Part shown: positions 7,972 through 15,968 of the stretch, in pieces
Position numbering within the stretch: position 1 is the stretch's first letter
Layout: the number at the start of each line of letters is the position of its first letter
DNA from: CBFHMJ01 sp965656875
Lineage (GTDB): Bacteria > Pseudomonadota > Gammaproteobacteria > Enterobacterales > Alteromonadaceae
Length of the DNA stretch: 25,804 nucleotides
Direction: 5' to 3'
Assembly (NCBI GenBank): GCA_965656875.1
Contig: CBFHMJ010000019.1
Coordinates: forward strand, 1 to 25,804
Position numbers and translations under genes: made by a program
Notes under the pieces: generated by a model
Databases searched by the model: none
What the model was told of the DNA's origin: nothing
The model's input: only the letters and a program-made list of their open reading frames with translations

Positions 7972-10052
7972 TGCTCTGCACACACCTGCCTTACAATCCA
8001 GTTCATACCTATGGTTAGCTTGCCTTGTGACAATACGAAATCAGGCTGCTCCTGAATCGTTTTCATCAAACTTCCAACTGTAATATTCTGGCTAAGCGCG
8101 GCCTGACGCAGAGTTTGCCAGTCAAGCAACCGATCGGCCCGGGTTAAACAAATGTCAGGCCAGGTCCGCTTCAGGTATTCACTAATAAATCGTTCTGTCG
8201 CTTCCCGGACTCGCTGTTGTCGCTGTCGATGACGACCAATGGCAGTATCAGGCTCAGGCAACATCTCAGTTTGTCGGCTTTTAGTATATGGGATAGCTGC
8301 ACAGTTTGTTGCAGGGCTGGCAGTTGAAGCCAGGCTGTCAGTCAGGGGATCACTGCTATGATGAATCATCGGTGTTGTGTCCTGTTGTTGTACAGCCTGA
8401 ACAAACCGACGCGACGCTTCCGGTGTTAACACTAAAAACGAACACTCGTCACTGCGGTGAACCAGTCTTGGTGGTGTATCGGTTGTTTGTACTAGCCAGT
8501 GTCGTTCACTTAACGCGGCCAACAACGCATGAGAAGAAATCGGTGCGTCTGACGCAGGCGGGTAGGGGAGTAACACTTCATCATCAGAACGGCGAATAAC
8601 GTTGTTAAACCTCAGAGCAGATTTCAATAAATCAGGCCACACATCCTGTTCCCCCCCCGCCAAGTGCTCATCAGTCGGCACTACCGGCTTATTATCGGAG
8701 GTTGATACCGAGTCTGAACTCGATGTTTCTGTGGTTGACGATGCTGATGTCAGTGGTCGCAATGATGGCTCAGGAATATCGTCACCGGTGTCAGCCGTCG
8801 ATACAGGATTATCCGTTTCAGTGTCAGCCGGACTAACTGAATCAACAGAACCGGATGCTGATTTTGGCGGTGATGATGGCGACGGTGAAATAGTGCAAGG
8901 TTCAGGAAGAGACAGCGAGCTGATGAACCGTCGATCATCAATGCTGTACCACGGGCCGTCAGTTGAGGAACCGATATGGCAGGTGACCAGCTGTTTACAT
9001 CGAGCAGCGGACAGCGGGTGAAATGCGATATGCTGCCGTAGTAACATCAGTAATACTTCACCATCAAAATGGGGGAGGGGGCTTACACCAAAATGTCGCT
9101 GCTGAGCAAGCAATTCACTTGCACGAGCCCAGTTACATAACAACTGCGTCTGATGGCCAGATATGACATACCACAACGGACTGTTCGGTACATTACATCG
9201 CCAGTGTTCATTCTCAACGGCCAGTTTTTGCAATAGCTGGTAATACTGCTGGTCAACCGACATCCCCTGTATATCTTCGTTGATTTCCCGTCCCAGTCTG
9301 TTCAGATCGGTTTTAACACTCAATTCATCTGCCGTCTGAATTAATGATTTAAGGGGGGAATCTTCGCTTTGTGGGCTCAATACAGCCAGTAACAGTTCAA
9401 TGAAATTAACCCCCTGATGGCTAAGCCAGGCCGTCAATCGCTCCGTCAGAATACGCGCCATTAAAAACACAGCCACCTGGTGATGTTTATTGTGTCGACC
9501 GGTTTGCCAGCGGATCACATAATTAGCAACACCATGTTGTTCAGCCCAGGCACAGAGACTCTGATCTGTTGCTGACCAGCAATGTTCACTGTTCAGGTCT
9601 GTCACTTCCATATCCGTCATCAACTTACCAATGTCATGAAATAAGCCGCTGAGAAGCACCACCACTTGCCAGCGATTGTCTGCTTCGCGTTTATGTTGCT
9701 GACTACCAGACCAGGGTTGCAGACGTTTTTCATTTCGAAAGAGTGAAAAAAGTGCCACTTCCAGACTGTGGCGAAAAAGCCCTCCGGCCCCTGCATGATG
9801 ATGCTGTTCAGAAGCAGGTAGCAAATGCATGTAACCTGCGGTCTTATAAATCGTCGGCACAATTAATTCATCGAATAATGCGCCATCCAGGCGACTGGCC
9901 TGTCGAATACGCTGAATCAGGGTTTGCTGTCCATCAATGACCTGTTGAACCGTCAATACCGGAATACCTTCCGTAAAAGGGGGATATCTGGGAATCTTGC
10001 ACGATGGTGTTTTGGCCTGTGCAGCAAATCCCTGCAACCAACGCTTAATCAT
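7968..10052 (-). CDS. traI: TraI relaxase of the MobH family (HD-type)
   Basis: 694 residues from ATG 10052, which has AAGGA 10 nt upstream and gives the usual N-terminus of the family (MIKRWLQGF...IPRYPPFTEGIPVL). Upstream in-frame starts (to 10130) would overlap the previous gene much further. The N-terminal TraI_2 domain carries HHH at 84-86, GGLFRHSLEVA with H95, and FHDIGK with H139/D140, the HD metal-binding set expected for MobH relaxases. A long Pro/Ser/Thr/Asp-rich linker follows, at roughly residues 380-460. The C-terminal winged-helix-like domain starts near DLLKSALRFNNVIRR. Known role: nicks the transfer origin and pilots the strand. It overlaps the MobI-like gene by 8 nt and traD by 4 nt, so the operon is translationally coupled. 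Confidence 0.93.
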   Translation of the reverse strand: MIKRWLQGFAAQAKTPSCKIPRYPPFTEGIPVLTVQQVIDGQQTLIQRIRQASRLDGALFDELIVPTIYKTAGYMHLLPASEQHHHAGAGGLFRHSLEVALFSLFRNEKRLQPWSGSQQHKREADNRWQVVVLLSGLFHDIGKLMTDMEVTDLNSEHCWSATDQSLCAWAEQHGVANYVIRWQTGRHNKHHQVAVFLMARILTERLTAWLSHQGVNFIELLLAVLSPQSEDSPLKSLIQTADELSVKTDLNRLGREINEDIQGMSVDQQYYQLLQKLAVENEHWRCNVPNSPLWYVISGHQTQLLCNWARASELLAQQRHFGVSPLPHFDGEVLLMLLRQHIAFHPLSAARCKQLVTCHIGSSTDGPWYSIDDRRFISSLSLPEPCTISPSPSSPPKSASGSVDSVSPADTETDNPVSTADTGDDIPEPSLRPLTSASSTTETSSSDSVSTSDNKPVVPTDEHLAGGEQDVWPDLLKSALRFNNVIRRSDDEVLLPYPPASDAPISSHALLAALSERHWLVQTTDTPPRLVHRSDECSFLVLTPEASRRFVQAVQQQDTTPMIHHSSDPLTDSLASTASPATNCAAIPYTKSRQTEMLPEPDTAIGRHRQRQQRVREATERFISEYLKRTWPDICLTRADRLLDWQTLRQAALSQNITVGSLMKTIQEQPDFVLSQGKLTIGMNWIVRQVCAEQ

Positions 10053-10533
10053 CTTGAGAATATCCTTGCGGTTTTTTCCCCGGCGTCTGATAGCCATGAA
10101 GCACCCGCCGCAGCCGATTAACAGCGTCAAGCTGTCGACGTATATGCCCCATTTCAGTCTCCAGCTGTTTAGCCAGTATCAATTCCCAGTCTTTTGCCTG
10201 CCGTTTACAGTCATTAAAGTGATAACGCCCCGTCCGTTTATTTCGTACTAATGTCTTACTGAACATCAGACGCTTGTCACCACGAAAGATAAAGGTATTG
10301 ATATACCATTCGATACCAAAGGTATGAACGTATGACCTCACTCTCACCCCTAACTTTCCCCATTCGCCAAAAGGTGATTCATGCCGAACCCGGTAATGCT
10401 CCATCCAGAATGTGTCCACCAGAGACTGTGCTTCCACTCGAAGCGCATCAGTCTGACGACATAGTTCATCATCCAGTATTGCCAGCCAGTCATATGGGTA
10501 TCGTGGTTTTTTTCGCGGTATTGTCGACGTCAT
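10045..10533 (-). CDS. Small basic protein upstream of traI, MobI-like
   Basis: 162 residues from ATG 10533 to TAA 10045. It is very basic, with many Arg/Lys, and contains EWGKLGVRVRSYVHTFGIEW, then RLMFSKTLVRNKRTGRYHF, then a C-terminal helical region rich in Gln/Glu/Arg. Position (first gene of the operon, directly before the MobH relaxase), size and the W-rich beta-like centre resemble the MobI accessory proteins of SXT/IncC, which help the relaxase at oriT. No clear ribosome site is visible upstream. The family call is from general resemblance and needs a profile search. It is transcribed divergently from the KAP operon. Confidence 0.5.
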   Translation of the reverse strand: MTSTIPRKKPRYPYDWLAILDDELCRQTDALRVEAQSLVDTFWMEHYRVRHESPFGEWGKLGVRVRSYVHTFGIEWYINTFIFRGDKRLMFSKTLVRNKRTGRYHFNDCKRQAKDWELILAKQLETEMGHIRRQLDAVNRLRRVLHGYQTPGKKPQGYSQDD

Positions 10534-10589
10534 AGCGCCATTATCAACAAAACATTGGACAGGGAAGCATGTAAAGATGAAGAGAATGA

Positions 10590-10601
10590 TGAGAGTTCTC
10601 A
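10590..10601. repeat. Short inverted repeat in the mobI-like/KAP divergent region
   Basis: TGAGA and TCTCA arms around a 2-nt centre, 57 bp upstream of the MobI-like ATG. It could be an operator, or part of an oriT if the origin lies beside the mobI-like gene as in SXT. Evidence is weak. Confidence 0.3.
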
Positions 10602-10614
10602 GGGGTAGGGTGTG

Positions 10615-10636
10615 AAACTTTCACATGTGAAAGTTT
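10615..10636. repeat. Palindrome copy 4 (divergent promoter region)
   Basis: The 20-bp core at 10616-10635 is symmetrical over 22 bp, with imperfect outer arms TGTGAAA and TTTCACA. It is the only copy lying between divergent genes, about 80 bp upstream of the MobI-like start and 92 bp upstream of the KAP start, so here it could act as an operator for both. Confidence 0.92.
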
Positions 10637-10669
10637 TTTTCACAGCAATATGAATGACTAATATACTTG

Positions 10670-10699
10670 TTGATGTTTCTATTTTGATGTGATTAAAAT
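10670..10699 (+). promoter_or_regulatory. Candidate sigma70 promoter of the KAP operon
   Basis: TTGATG (10670-10675), an 18-bp spacer and TAAAAT (10694-10699), placed 28 bp before the KAP ATG. The region is A+T-rich, so chance matches are likely; it is chosen for spacing and position, 34 bp downstream of palindrome copy 4. Confidence 0.4.
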
Positions 10700-10727
10700 T
10701 AGGTACTAATAATAAAAAGAAACTTCC

Positions 10728-12011
10728 ATGCCAAGTAATACAGAACGCCTTCACATTAACAAGATTCGTCTGGTGGGAGATTCACCAACCGAAACACTCA
10801 GTCCAGAACTAACAGGCTTCAGCAAGAATCTGACCTCTCATATCAAGCATCAAACAACGCAACCAGATTCACTGGGCTTCAATTGTACCCTGTTATCCGG
10901 CGACTGGGGCTCAGGTAAAACCAGTATCATGAAGCAAGTCCAAAAGGAACTTGAGCAAGATGACGGCCCAATAAAAACATTGATGTTTGAAGCTTGGCGC
11001 TATGAAGCGGAGGAGAATCTGCTCTTTTCATTGCTATGGCAGCTCTTTGAGATGATGAATCCGGATGTAAGTAAGCCGCGTAAACAACCTAACGCCTGGA
11101 ACTATACACTGGCTACGGTGGGGCAATATCTGGGCGTTTCTGCATCAAAGATACAAAAGGATGTAGATGCTATAAAGTCTCAACAACAAAAAAAAGAGCG
11201 CCCTCGTTTTCTCGAAGACTACATATCAACAGACAAGTTTTTAAAGTGTTTGAATGACATTATTGAGAAAGAGTTTGAAGAAGGGAAGTTGATAATTTTC
11301 ATTGATGATTTAGATCGGTGTTCGCCTGAGTCGGCCATGAAGTTATTGGATAACATCCGACATATGATTACCGCCAGTTCAGGCATCAGTAAAAACCTGT
11401 TTTTTCTGGTGGCAATGGATAAAATCACGTTAAAACAAGCTATTCAGCATAAATTCTCAGATTTTTCAGCATATGACAGCAATCGCTATTTAGAAAAATT
11501 GTTCCCTCTCACCTTTCAGGTACCTGCCTTTAATATCCAGTTAAATGATGTATTAGAAAACGATAGTGATAATAAATCAGCCAGAGACCGCTTTGATGCA
11601 ATTCTTTCTCAGCCTTTTTTTAATAATCCCCGGTTAACGAAGCGTTGTATTAATCAGCTAACAACCTATTGGCAGCCAGCAAGAATGACCAAACCGGAAT
11701 TCAGGGAATCGATGATCGAGTGGCTGGCAGCCATCAATCGTTGGCCAATGTTTCGCGACTTGGTGAATGAGAAAGGAGATGGATTTTGGGAAAGAGTATC
11801 AAACCAGTTAAGGCAAGGAAGTACTGAGAGAGACACCACAAACATTCATTATGAAGATATGGAGCAGTTGTTCAAGCAACCCGGCATCAAACGATTTTTA
11901 GAAAACAGTGTGGTTTTTGGCAATATACGACATCACGAAGGCAGTGATTTACAAACACGTATCGCTGAATACAAAAAAGTTAATGATGAGCTCATGCGAA
12001 TAGGAATATAG
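10728..12011 (+). CDS. KAP-family P-loop NTPase
   Basis: 427 residues. Walker A GDWGSGKT is at 58-65 and the KAP-type Walker B FIDDLDRC at 191-198, followed by the KAP pattern 'llDNIRhM...FFLVAMDK.tLkqAI' and the C-terminal 'yLeKlfpltfqvP' segment. The MFEAWRYEAEENLL stretch after Walker A is also typical of the family. No membrane helix interrupts the NTPase core, unlike many KAP proteins. The start has no strong ribosome site. KAP NTPases include PifA of plasmid F, which excludes phage T7, so a defence role is plausible. It is the first gene of a four-gene operon; the kinase gene begins 5 nt after its stop. It might act as trigger, switch or effector. Confidence 0.85.
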   Translation: MPSNTERLHINKIRLVGDSPTETLSPELTGFSKNLTSHIKHQTTQPDSLGFNCTLLSGDWGSGKTSIMKQVQKELEQDDGPIKTLMFEAWRYEAEENLLFSLLWQLFEMMNPDVSKPRKQPNAWNYTLATVGQYLGVSASKIQKDVDAIKSQQQKKERPRFLEDYISTDKFLKCLNDIIEKEFEEGKLIIFIDDLDRCSPESAMKLLDNIRHMITASSGISKNLFFLVAMDKITLKQAIQHKFSDFSAYDSNRYLEKLFPLTFQVPAFNIQLNDVLENDSDNKSARDRFDAILSQPFFNNPRLTKRCINQLTTYWQPARMTKPEFRESMIEWLAAINRWPMFRDLVNEKGDGFWERVSNQLRQGSTERDTTNIHYEDMEQLFKQPGIKRFLENSVVFGNIRHHEGSDLQTRIAEYKKVNDELMRIGI

Positions 12012-12016
12012 CTTTG

Positions 12017-15000
12017 ATGAATCAACCTCGATATGTTTGTGAAGAAACATTACATCATGTTCAAAAGATGTTTAAACATGCGTGTCTTTCAGCTGTGGGG
12101 TTGCTCGATAAAAATCAAACTCCTATTGAGGTCAGTGGGGGTGCGCCAACTTTTTATGAAGATTTTCATAAAATAGATTATCGGGCCAGTTTTGGGCCGT
12201 ATGTGGGACGTGAAACGTTTGATACATTTGATTTATATCAGAAATATATAGACTCTGGTGAGGCGGCTGATGCTGAGCCGCAAATAACGCATTTCTCCCG
12301 AACGTTAGGTAATGATAACCGTAGAGCGACAGAGCATTTAATTTTAGCGACAGATAACGATCAAGAGCGAATGCCCTCCTGGCTGGTTAGTTGGAAAATG
12401 GGCGATGGTATGAACTGGTTATCAATAACAGATACTGAAGGTAGGCTTGATAAGCCGATTGAGACTATTCAATGGAATGAACGAGCCTTTAAACGTGCGT
12501 TTGATAAAGACAAACAAGCGTTATTTATTTCCCCTAATATTGCGATTAAATGCCTGCTTAGAAACCCACTCACTCAGGAGTGTATTGGTTCTTATAATTT
12601 GTCTTTCGTCATCTTAAATGCTCAAAATAGTGACAAGCTAATGGTGAATGTTGTGAAACTATTAAAAGCGCTAAGGGCTAACAGCAATATCTTAAGACTT
12701 TTAGCTAGTACCTATGCAGAGGTTAGGGAATATCGGCGACTGGCTATTCAACATTTAAACTTGACAAAGGTAAGTGATAATTTATTTCAACAGGAAAGCC
12801 AGGATATTGCTCAATCCTACTACAGAAATGCTCAAGAGCCAGAGCCAGCAAAAACAGATGACAACTATCCTGGCTCAAATCGGTTTCTCCCACGGATTAT
12901 TGATGCGACTCAGACAATATTAAAGTTTCTCGGTCAGTATACTCAGGCTCGACATATCTTGTTGATAGAGGTCCATAAAAACTGTCAACTCGATATTTTT
13001 CAAACATGGAGTTGTAAAAGTCAGGTTAAGGATGAAACTGCGAGTCAGGATCCGTATCTGGCCCCCGAAACTCGTCAGCTGGAAAAAGAAACAGAAACCC
13101 TGATAAACCTTAAGAAAGAACTATTTGAAGAACTATCTTCACCTTCAGAGAATATTGCAAGTGAAATTCAACGATTTATTGATGTTCAGGTTCTTGATGC
13201 GCTTTTCGATAGTGAAAAAGCTAAATGTCATCAATTGAACGCAGAGCATTCAAATCAAGTTGTTTTGCCAGAAGGCCTGACAACACGCCGCCCTATTCAC
13301 CTCTTATCATCCGAACAGGTTTTTTCCGACAACCTTCCCAATGTTGACTGGTATATCGTGATCATTGACCGAGTTGATACAACAGTCGATAAGGGGAAAA
13401 TGCATAATTGGCAACATTGCACGCACATGTCAGATAATATTACTGAACATAATGTTCCTGGTAACACAGTAGATAAGCCAATCACCATCATTAAAGATAA
13501 ATTTAAACATTACCTACGAAGCTATAAAGATCAGTGCAAACAACATGTTTGGTCTAATGAAGCACATATCAGCAAGGGTAAAGATTTTGGTGAGTCCAGC
13601 CAGCAATGGTTAAATTGGGTGAAAAAGTTTATTCAAAACCGTGTCAATGCTTCGCAAATCAGTTTTGTGCATTCCGATATTTACCAACGACATGGCCAGT
13701 TTGAAACAGCCGTTGTCAATATTCTGTCCTTCAGTGAGTTTTTACGAAGCTTTTCGGGGCATGCAACAAGGAAAAAAGTTAAGCAAAACAATGAGGAAGA
13801 TTGGGACAATATATTGCGGCTGATGAGTCCGGTATTAATACCAGAAAGTACTTTTCTTTCTCATATGTATATGCCGATCAGTGAGGAGCCAAGACATGAA
13901 TTACAGGATTCAATAAATGAATCCGTCTATACATCCAGCTGGCGACTTAACATTAGTCACAAGACCGAAAAATACAGCTATATGCATATTTTTCTATTCC
14001 AGACGGTATGCCGACAAATTGCCCGGGTTCGTGCACTGAGTCTTCGTGAACAATTTGATCAGGATCTAGCTTCCTATTTAGGCAGTACAGATAACCTGTT
14101 AGTGCAATACGACAAACTCGTAACACATTCAACTCTTAGAGCAGATAAAAGGACATCCCATTCCTCTCTGGCTCACAAGATTGTGTATGTTATTCAGGAG
14201 TGCTTTGTTAAACCTTATATAGGCATTAATACACCAGTTTTGTTGTTGGCACGAGATTCAAGCACCGCCATTATTCACAATGCAATGAATCAAAAAGCAG
14301 TTAAACAGCTAAACTTACCTCCTGAGACTGCTCATGAGATTTGTGCGCTAACGTTAGATAAAGTACTTAAGGATTTAAATCAAACTTCGCAAATAGAATA
14401 TTCCCCGAGTGAACAGCCAATTATTAAAACGGAAGATAAACGTTCTGCAACAGGACGATATACATTAGTCAGTCAATTCTCCTTGCAAGATAAACGGCTA
14501 CTGGAAGGTGTGCTTCTGGTATTTGGACGTAACAATCAACCCTTTACTACCTGGATGAGCTATTGCCTGGCACGTATCGCGTCAGCAATTACACCCTTAC
14601 TTAGTCTGTCTACGCTAAATTACCAGGTAAATTCTGCGATGGGTGTATTTCGTCACTCTATCGTCGGGCCACTTCAGGGAATTATGTCCGCAGCAAAAAC
14701 AAGTCAAAAGCTACTGAGTAAGCTGGATGTAACGAATCAACCCTCTATCGAACGAGCGACCGGCAGACTTCAGTCGGTAATAAATACCTTACAAGCAAAC
14801 AGCAACAGTTTATTAGCCTGGCGAGAAAGTTCAAAATCGATCTCGGAAGCCCCTAAACCCAACCTGGATATTGCACGTAATTTATGTACGGATTTTGAGA
14901 GTTGGGTCTCTAATTTTGATGGCTTGGCAAAAGAGCATGGATTAGTGATAGAGCGCACAATACCATTTAAGCTGATCGAATTGAGATTTGACCATTATAT

Positions 15001-15403
15001 GATCGAAGTGGCAGTCGCAAATCTGCTTGATAACGCAATCAAGTACACCGTCGATCACGATGTTATCACCGCCAGCCTCAAAGTGAATGGTCCCTATATT
15101 GAAATCGCGATCACCAACAGGGGGCCTTATATTTCAGAAGTAGAGAAGGAGCGGATTATGGCGTTTGGTCAACGCTCATTTTCTTTACTGGAGTCGATTG
15201 TTCATGGTCAGGGTATTGGGTTGCCGCTGGCCTCATCCTTTGTTCGTGCCCATCCCTTAGGCTCAATAACCATTTATTCTGAACCATTTAACAGACACGC
15301 TAATAATACGTTTATGATCCGTTTCAGGGATATGTATAACGAAAAACTAAAAACGCAATATAAGAATAATGAGGTCAATGATGCTGAATATACTTTGGGT
15401 TGA
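12017..15403 (+). CDS. Very large soluble sensor histidine kinase
   Basis: 1128 residues from ATG 12017; a TTG at 12014 is less likely, and AGGA at 12002 is 11 nt upstream. About 860 residues of unrecognised sensory region precede the kinase core, with no membrane segment or signal peptide, so it senses something in the cytoplasm. The segment before the core (about residues 800-850, LEGVLLVFGRNNQPFTTW) looks GAF-like. The H box is FRHSIVGPLQGIM with H880, the N box is NLLDNAIKYT with N1006, and the glycine-rich lid is GQGIGLP at 1064-1070. The G1 box, normally DxGxG, reads TNRGPYIS with Asn1034 in place of Asp. The 3' end overlaps the receiver gene by 23 nt. Kinase fold is certain; the stimulus is unknown. 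Confidence 0.82.
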   Translation: MNQPRYVCEETLHHVQKMFKHACLSAVGLLDKNQTPIEVSGGAPTFYEDFHKIDYRASFGPYVGRETFDTFDLYQKYIDSGEAADAEPQITHFSRTLGNDNRRATEHLILATDNDQERMPSWLVSWKMGDGMNWLSITDTEGRLDKPIETIQWNERAFKRAFDKDKQALFISPNIAIKCLLRNPLTQECIGSYNLSFVILNAQNSDKLMVNVVKLLKALRANSNILRLLASTYAEVREYRRLAIQHLNLTKVSDNLFQQESQDIAQSYYRNAQEPEPAKTDDNYPGSNRFLPRIIDATQTILKFLGQYTQARHILLIEVHKNCQLDIFQTWSCKSQVKDETASQDPYLAPETRQLEKETETLINLKKELFEELSSPSENIASEIQRFIDVQVLDALFDSEKAKCHQLNAEHSNQVVLPEGLTTRRPIHLLSSEQVFSDNLPNVDWYIVIIDRVDTTVDKGKMHNWQHCTHMSDNITEHNVPGNTVDKPITIIKDKFKHYLRSYKDQCKQHVWSNEAHISKGKDFGESSQQWLNWVKKFIQNRVNASQISFVHSDIYQRHGQFETAVVNILSFSEFLRSFSGHATRKKVKQNNEEDWDNILRLMSPVLIPESTFLSHMYMPISEEPRHELQDSINESVYTSSWRLNISHKTEKYSYMHIFLFQTVCRQIARVRALSLREQFDQDLASYLGSTDNLLVQYDKLVTHSTLRADKRTSHSSLAHKIVYVIQECFVKPYIGINTPVLLLARDSSTAIIHNAMNQKAVKQLNLPPETAHEICALTLDKVLKDLNQTSQIEYSPSEQPIIKTEDKRSATGRYTLVSQFSLQDKRLLEGVLLVFGRNNQPFTTWMSYCLARIASAITPLLSLSTLNYQVNSAMGVFRHSIVGPLQGIMSAAKTSQKLLSKLDVTNQPSIERATGRLQSVINTLQANSNSLLAWRESSKSISEAPKPNLDIARNLCTDFESWVSNFDGLAKEHGLVIERTIPFKLIELRFDHYMIEVAVANLLDNAIKYTVDHDVITASLKVNGPYIEIAITNRGPYISEVEKERIMAFGQRSFSLLESIVHGQGIGLPLASSFVRAHPLGSITIYSEPFNRHANNTFMIRFRDMYNEKLKTQYKNNEVNDAEYTLG

Positions 15404-15968
15404 TGATGAACCCAGAAATTTGCTCTTTGAAAAAGAGTTAATTGAAGAAATTTGTGAAGGGTACTCACCGTCGATTTCTGTTGATATTAAATTTGCTACT
15501 GACATTGATGAAGCCGTGCAGGCACTCATCACTACACGCTATGACTTAATATTGCTGGACTTACATTTAGAACCACCAAAAGGTGTATCCGCTAATGTAA
15601 TTATTCAACATCAAACGGGCTATAGTTTGTATCGATATATTGTAGATCAAGGCAAGGTGCTTAAGGACATGCCTGAATTTACATCAGACTTTATTTTCAA
15701 TCGTCTAAGTAAACCTCTTTCAGACGAACAAAAGGAATATTTATCAGCGAATTCTACGGTCAATATAGTGGTTATAACGGGTAATAAAATGGAGTTTTCT
15801 AAAAGGAATACAAAATATCGCGTTGATGACTTTAAGCTCTATCAAGATATAAAAAGCGGTGAGTTGAAAAGACTGAAAAATCTGGAAAAACCTATTATTG
15901 AAGATCAACTAAACAATATTATTGTTCAGTTTTTAAAAGAGTATAGCGCCAATGACAGCTGTACATAG
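15381..15968 (+). CDS. Stand-alone response-regulator receiver protein with insertion
   Basis: 195 residues. ATG 15381 is preferred because GAGG lies 6 nt upstream and gives the standard short N-terminus (MLNILWVDDEP); ATGs at 15369 and 15378 are possible. The acidic pocket is D8/D9/E10, the likely phospho-acceptor is D60 in DLILLDLH, and the conserved Thr is T133 in VVITG; K152 may be the usual Lys. D60 to T133 spans 73 residues, far longer than the roughly 30 of ordinary receivers, so about 40 residues are inserted (including IIQHQTGYSLYRYIVDQGK). No output domain follows. It overlaps both the kinase gene (23 nt) and the HD gene (17 nt). It probably passes or buffers phosphate from the kinase and may bind the HD protein directly. 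Confidence 0.82.
   Translation: MLNILWVDDEPRNLLFEKELIEEICEGYSPSISVDIKFATDIDEAVQALITTRYDLILLDLHLEPPKGVSANVIIQHQTGYSLYRYIVDQGKVLKDMPEFTSDFIFNRLSKPLSDEQKEYLSANSTVNIVVITGNKMEFSKRNTKYRVDDFKLYQDIKSGELKRLKNLEKPIIEDQLNNIIVQFLKEYSANDSCT

Noticed and set aside
8602..9021. 139-aa plus-strand frame opposite traI
   Set aside because: It lies antisense to the Ser/Thr/Asp-rich linker of TraI; the low-complexity codons keep the opposite strand open by chance.
10611..10645. Palindrome copy 4 with its T-run as a rho-independent terminator
   Set aside because: It sits between divergent genes where no transcript needs ending, and the stem is A/T-rich; a protein site is more likely.
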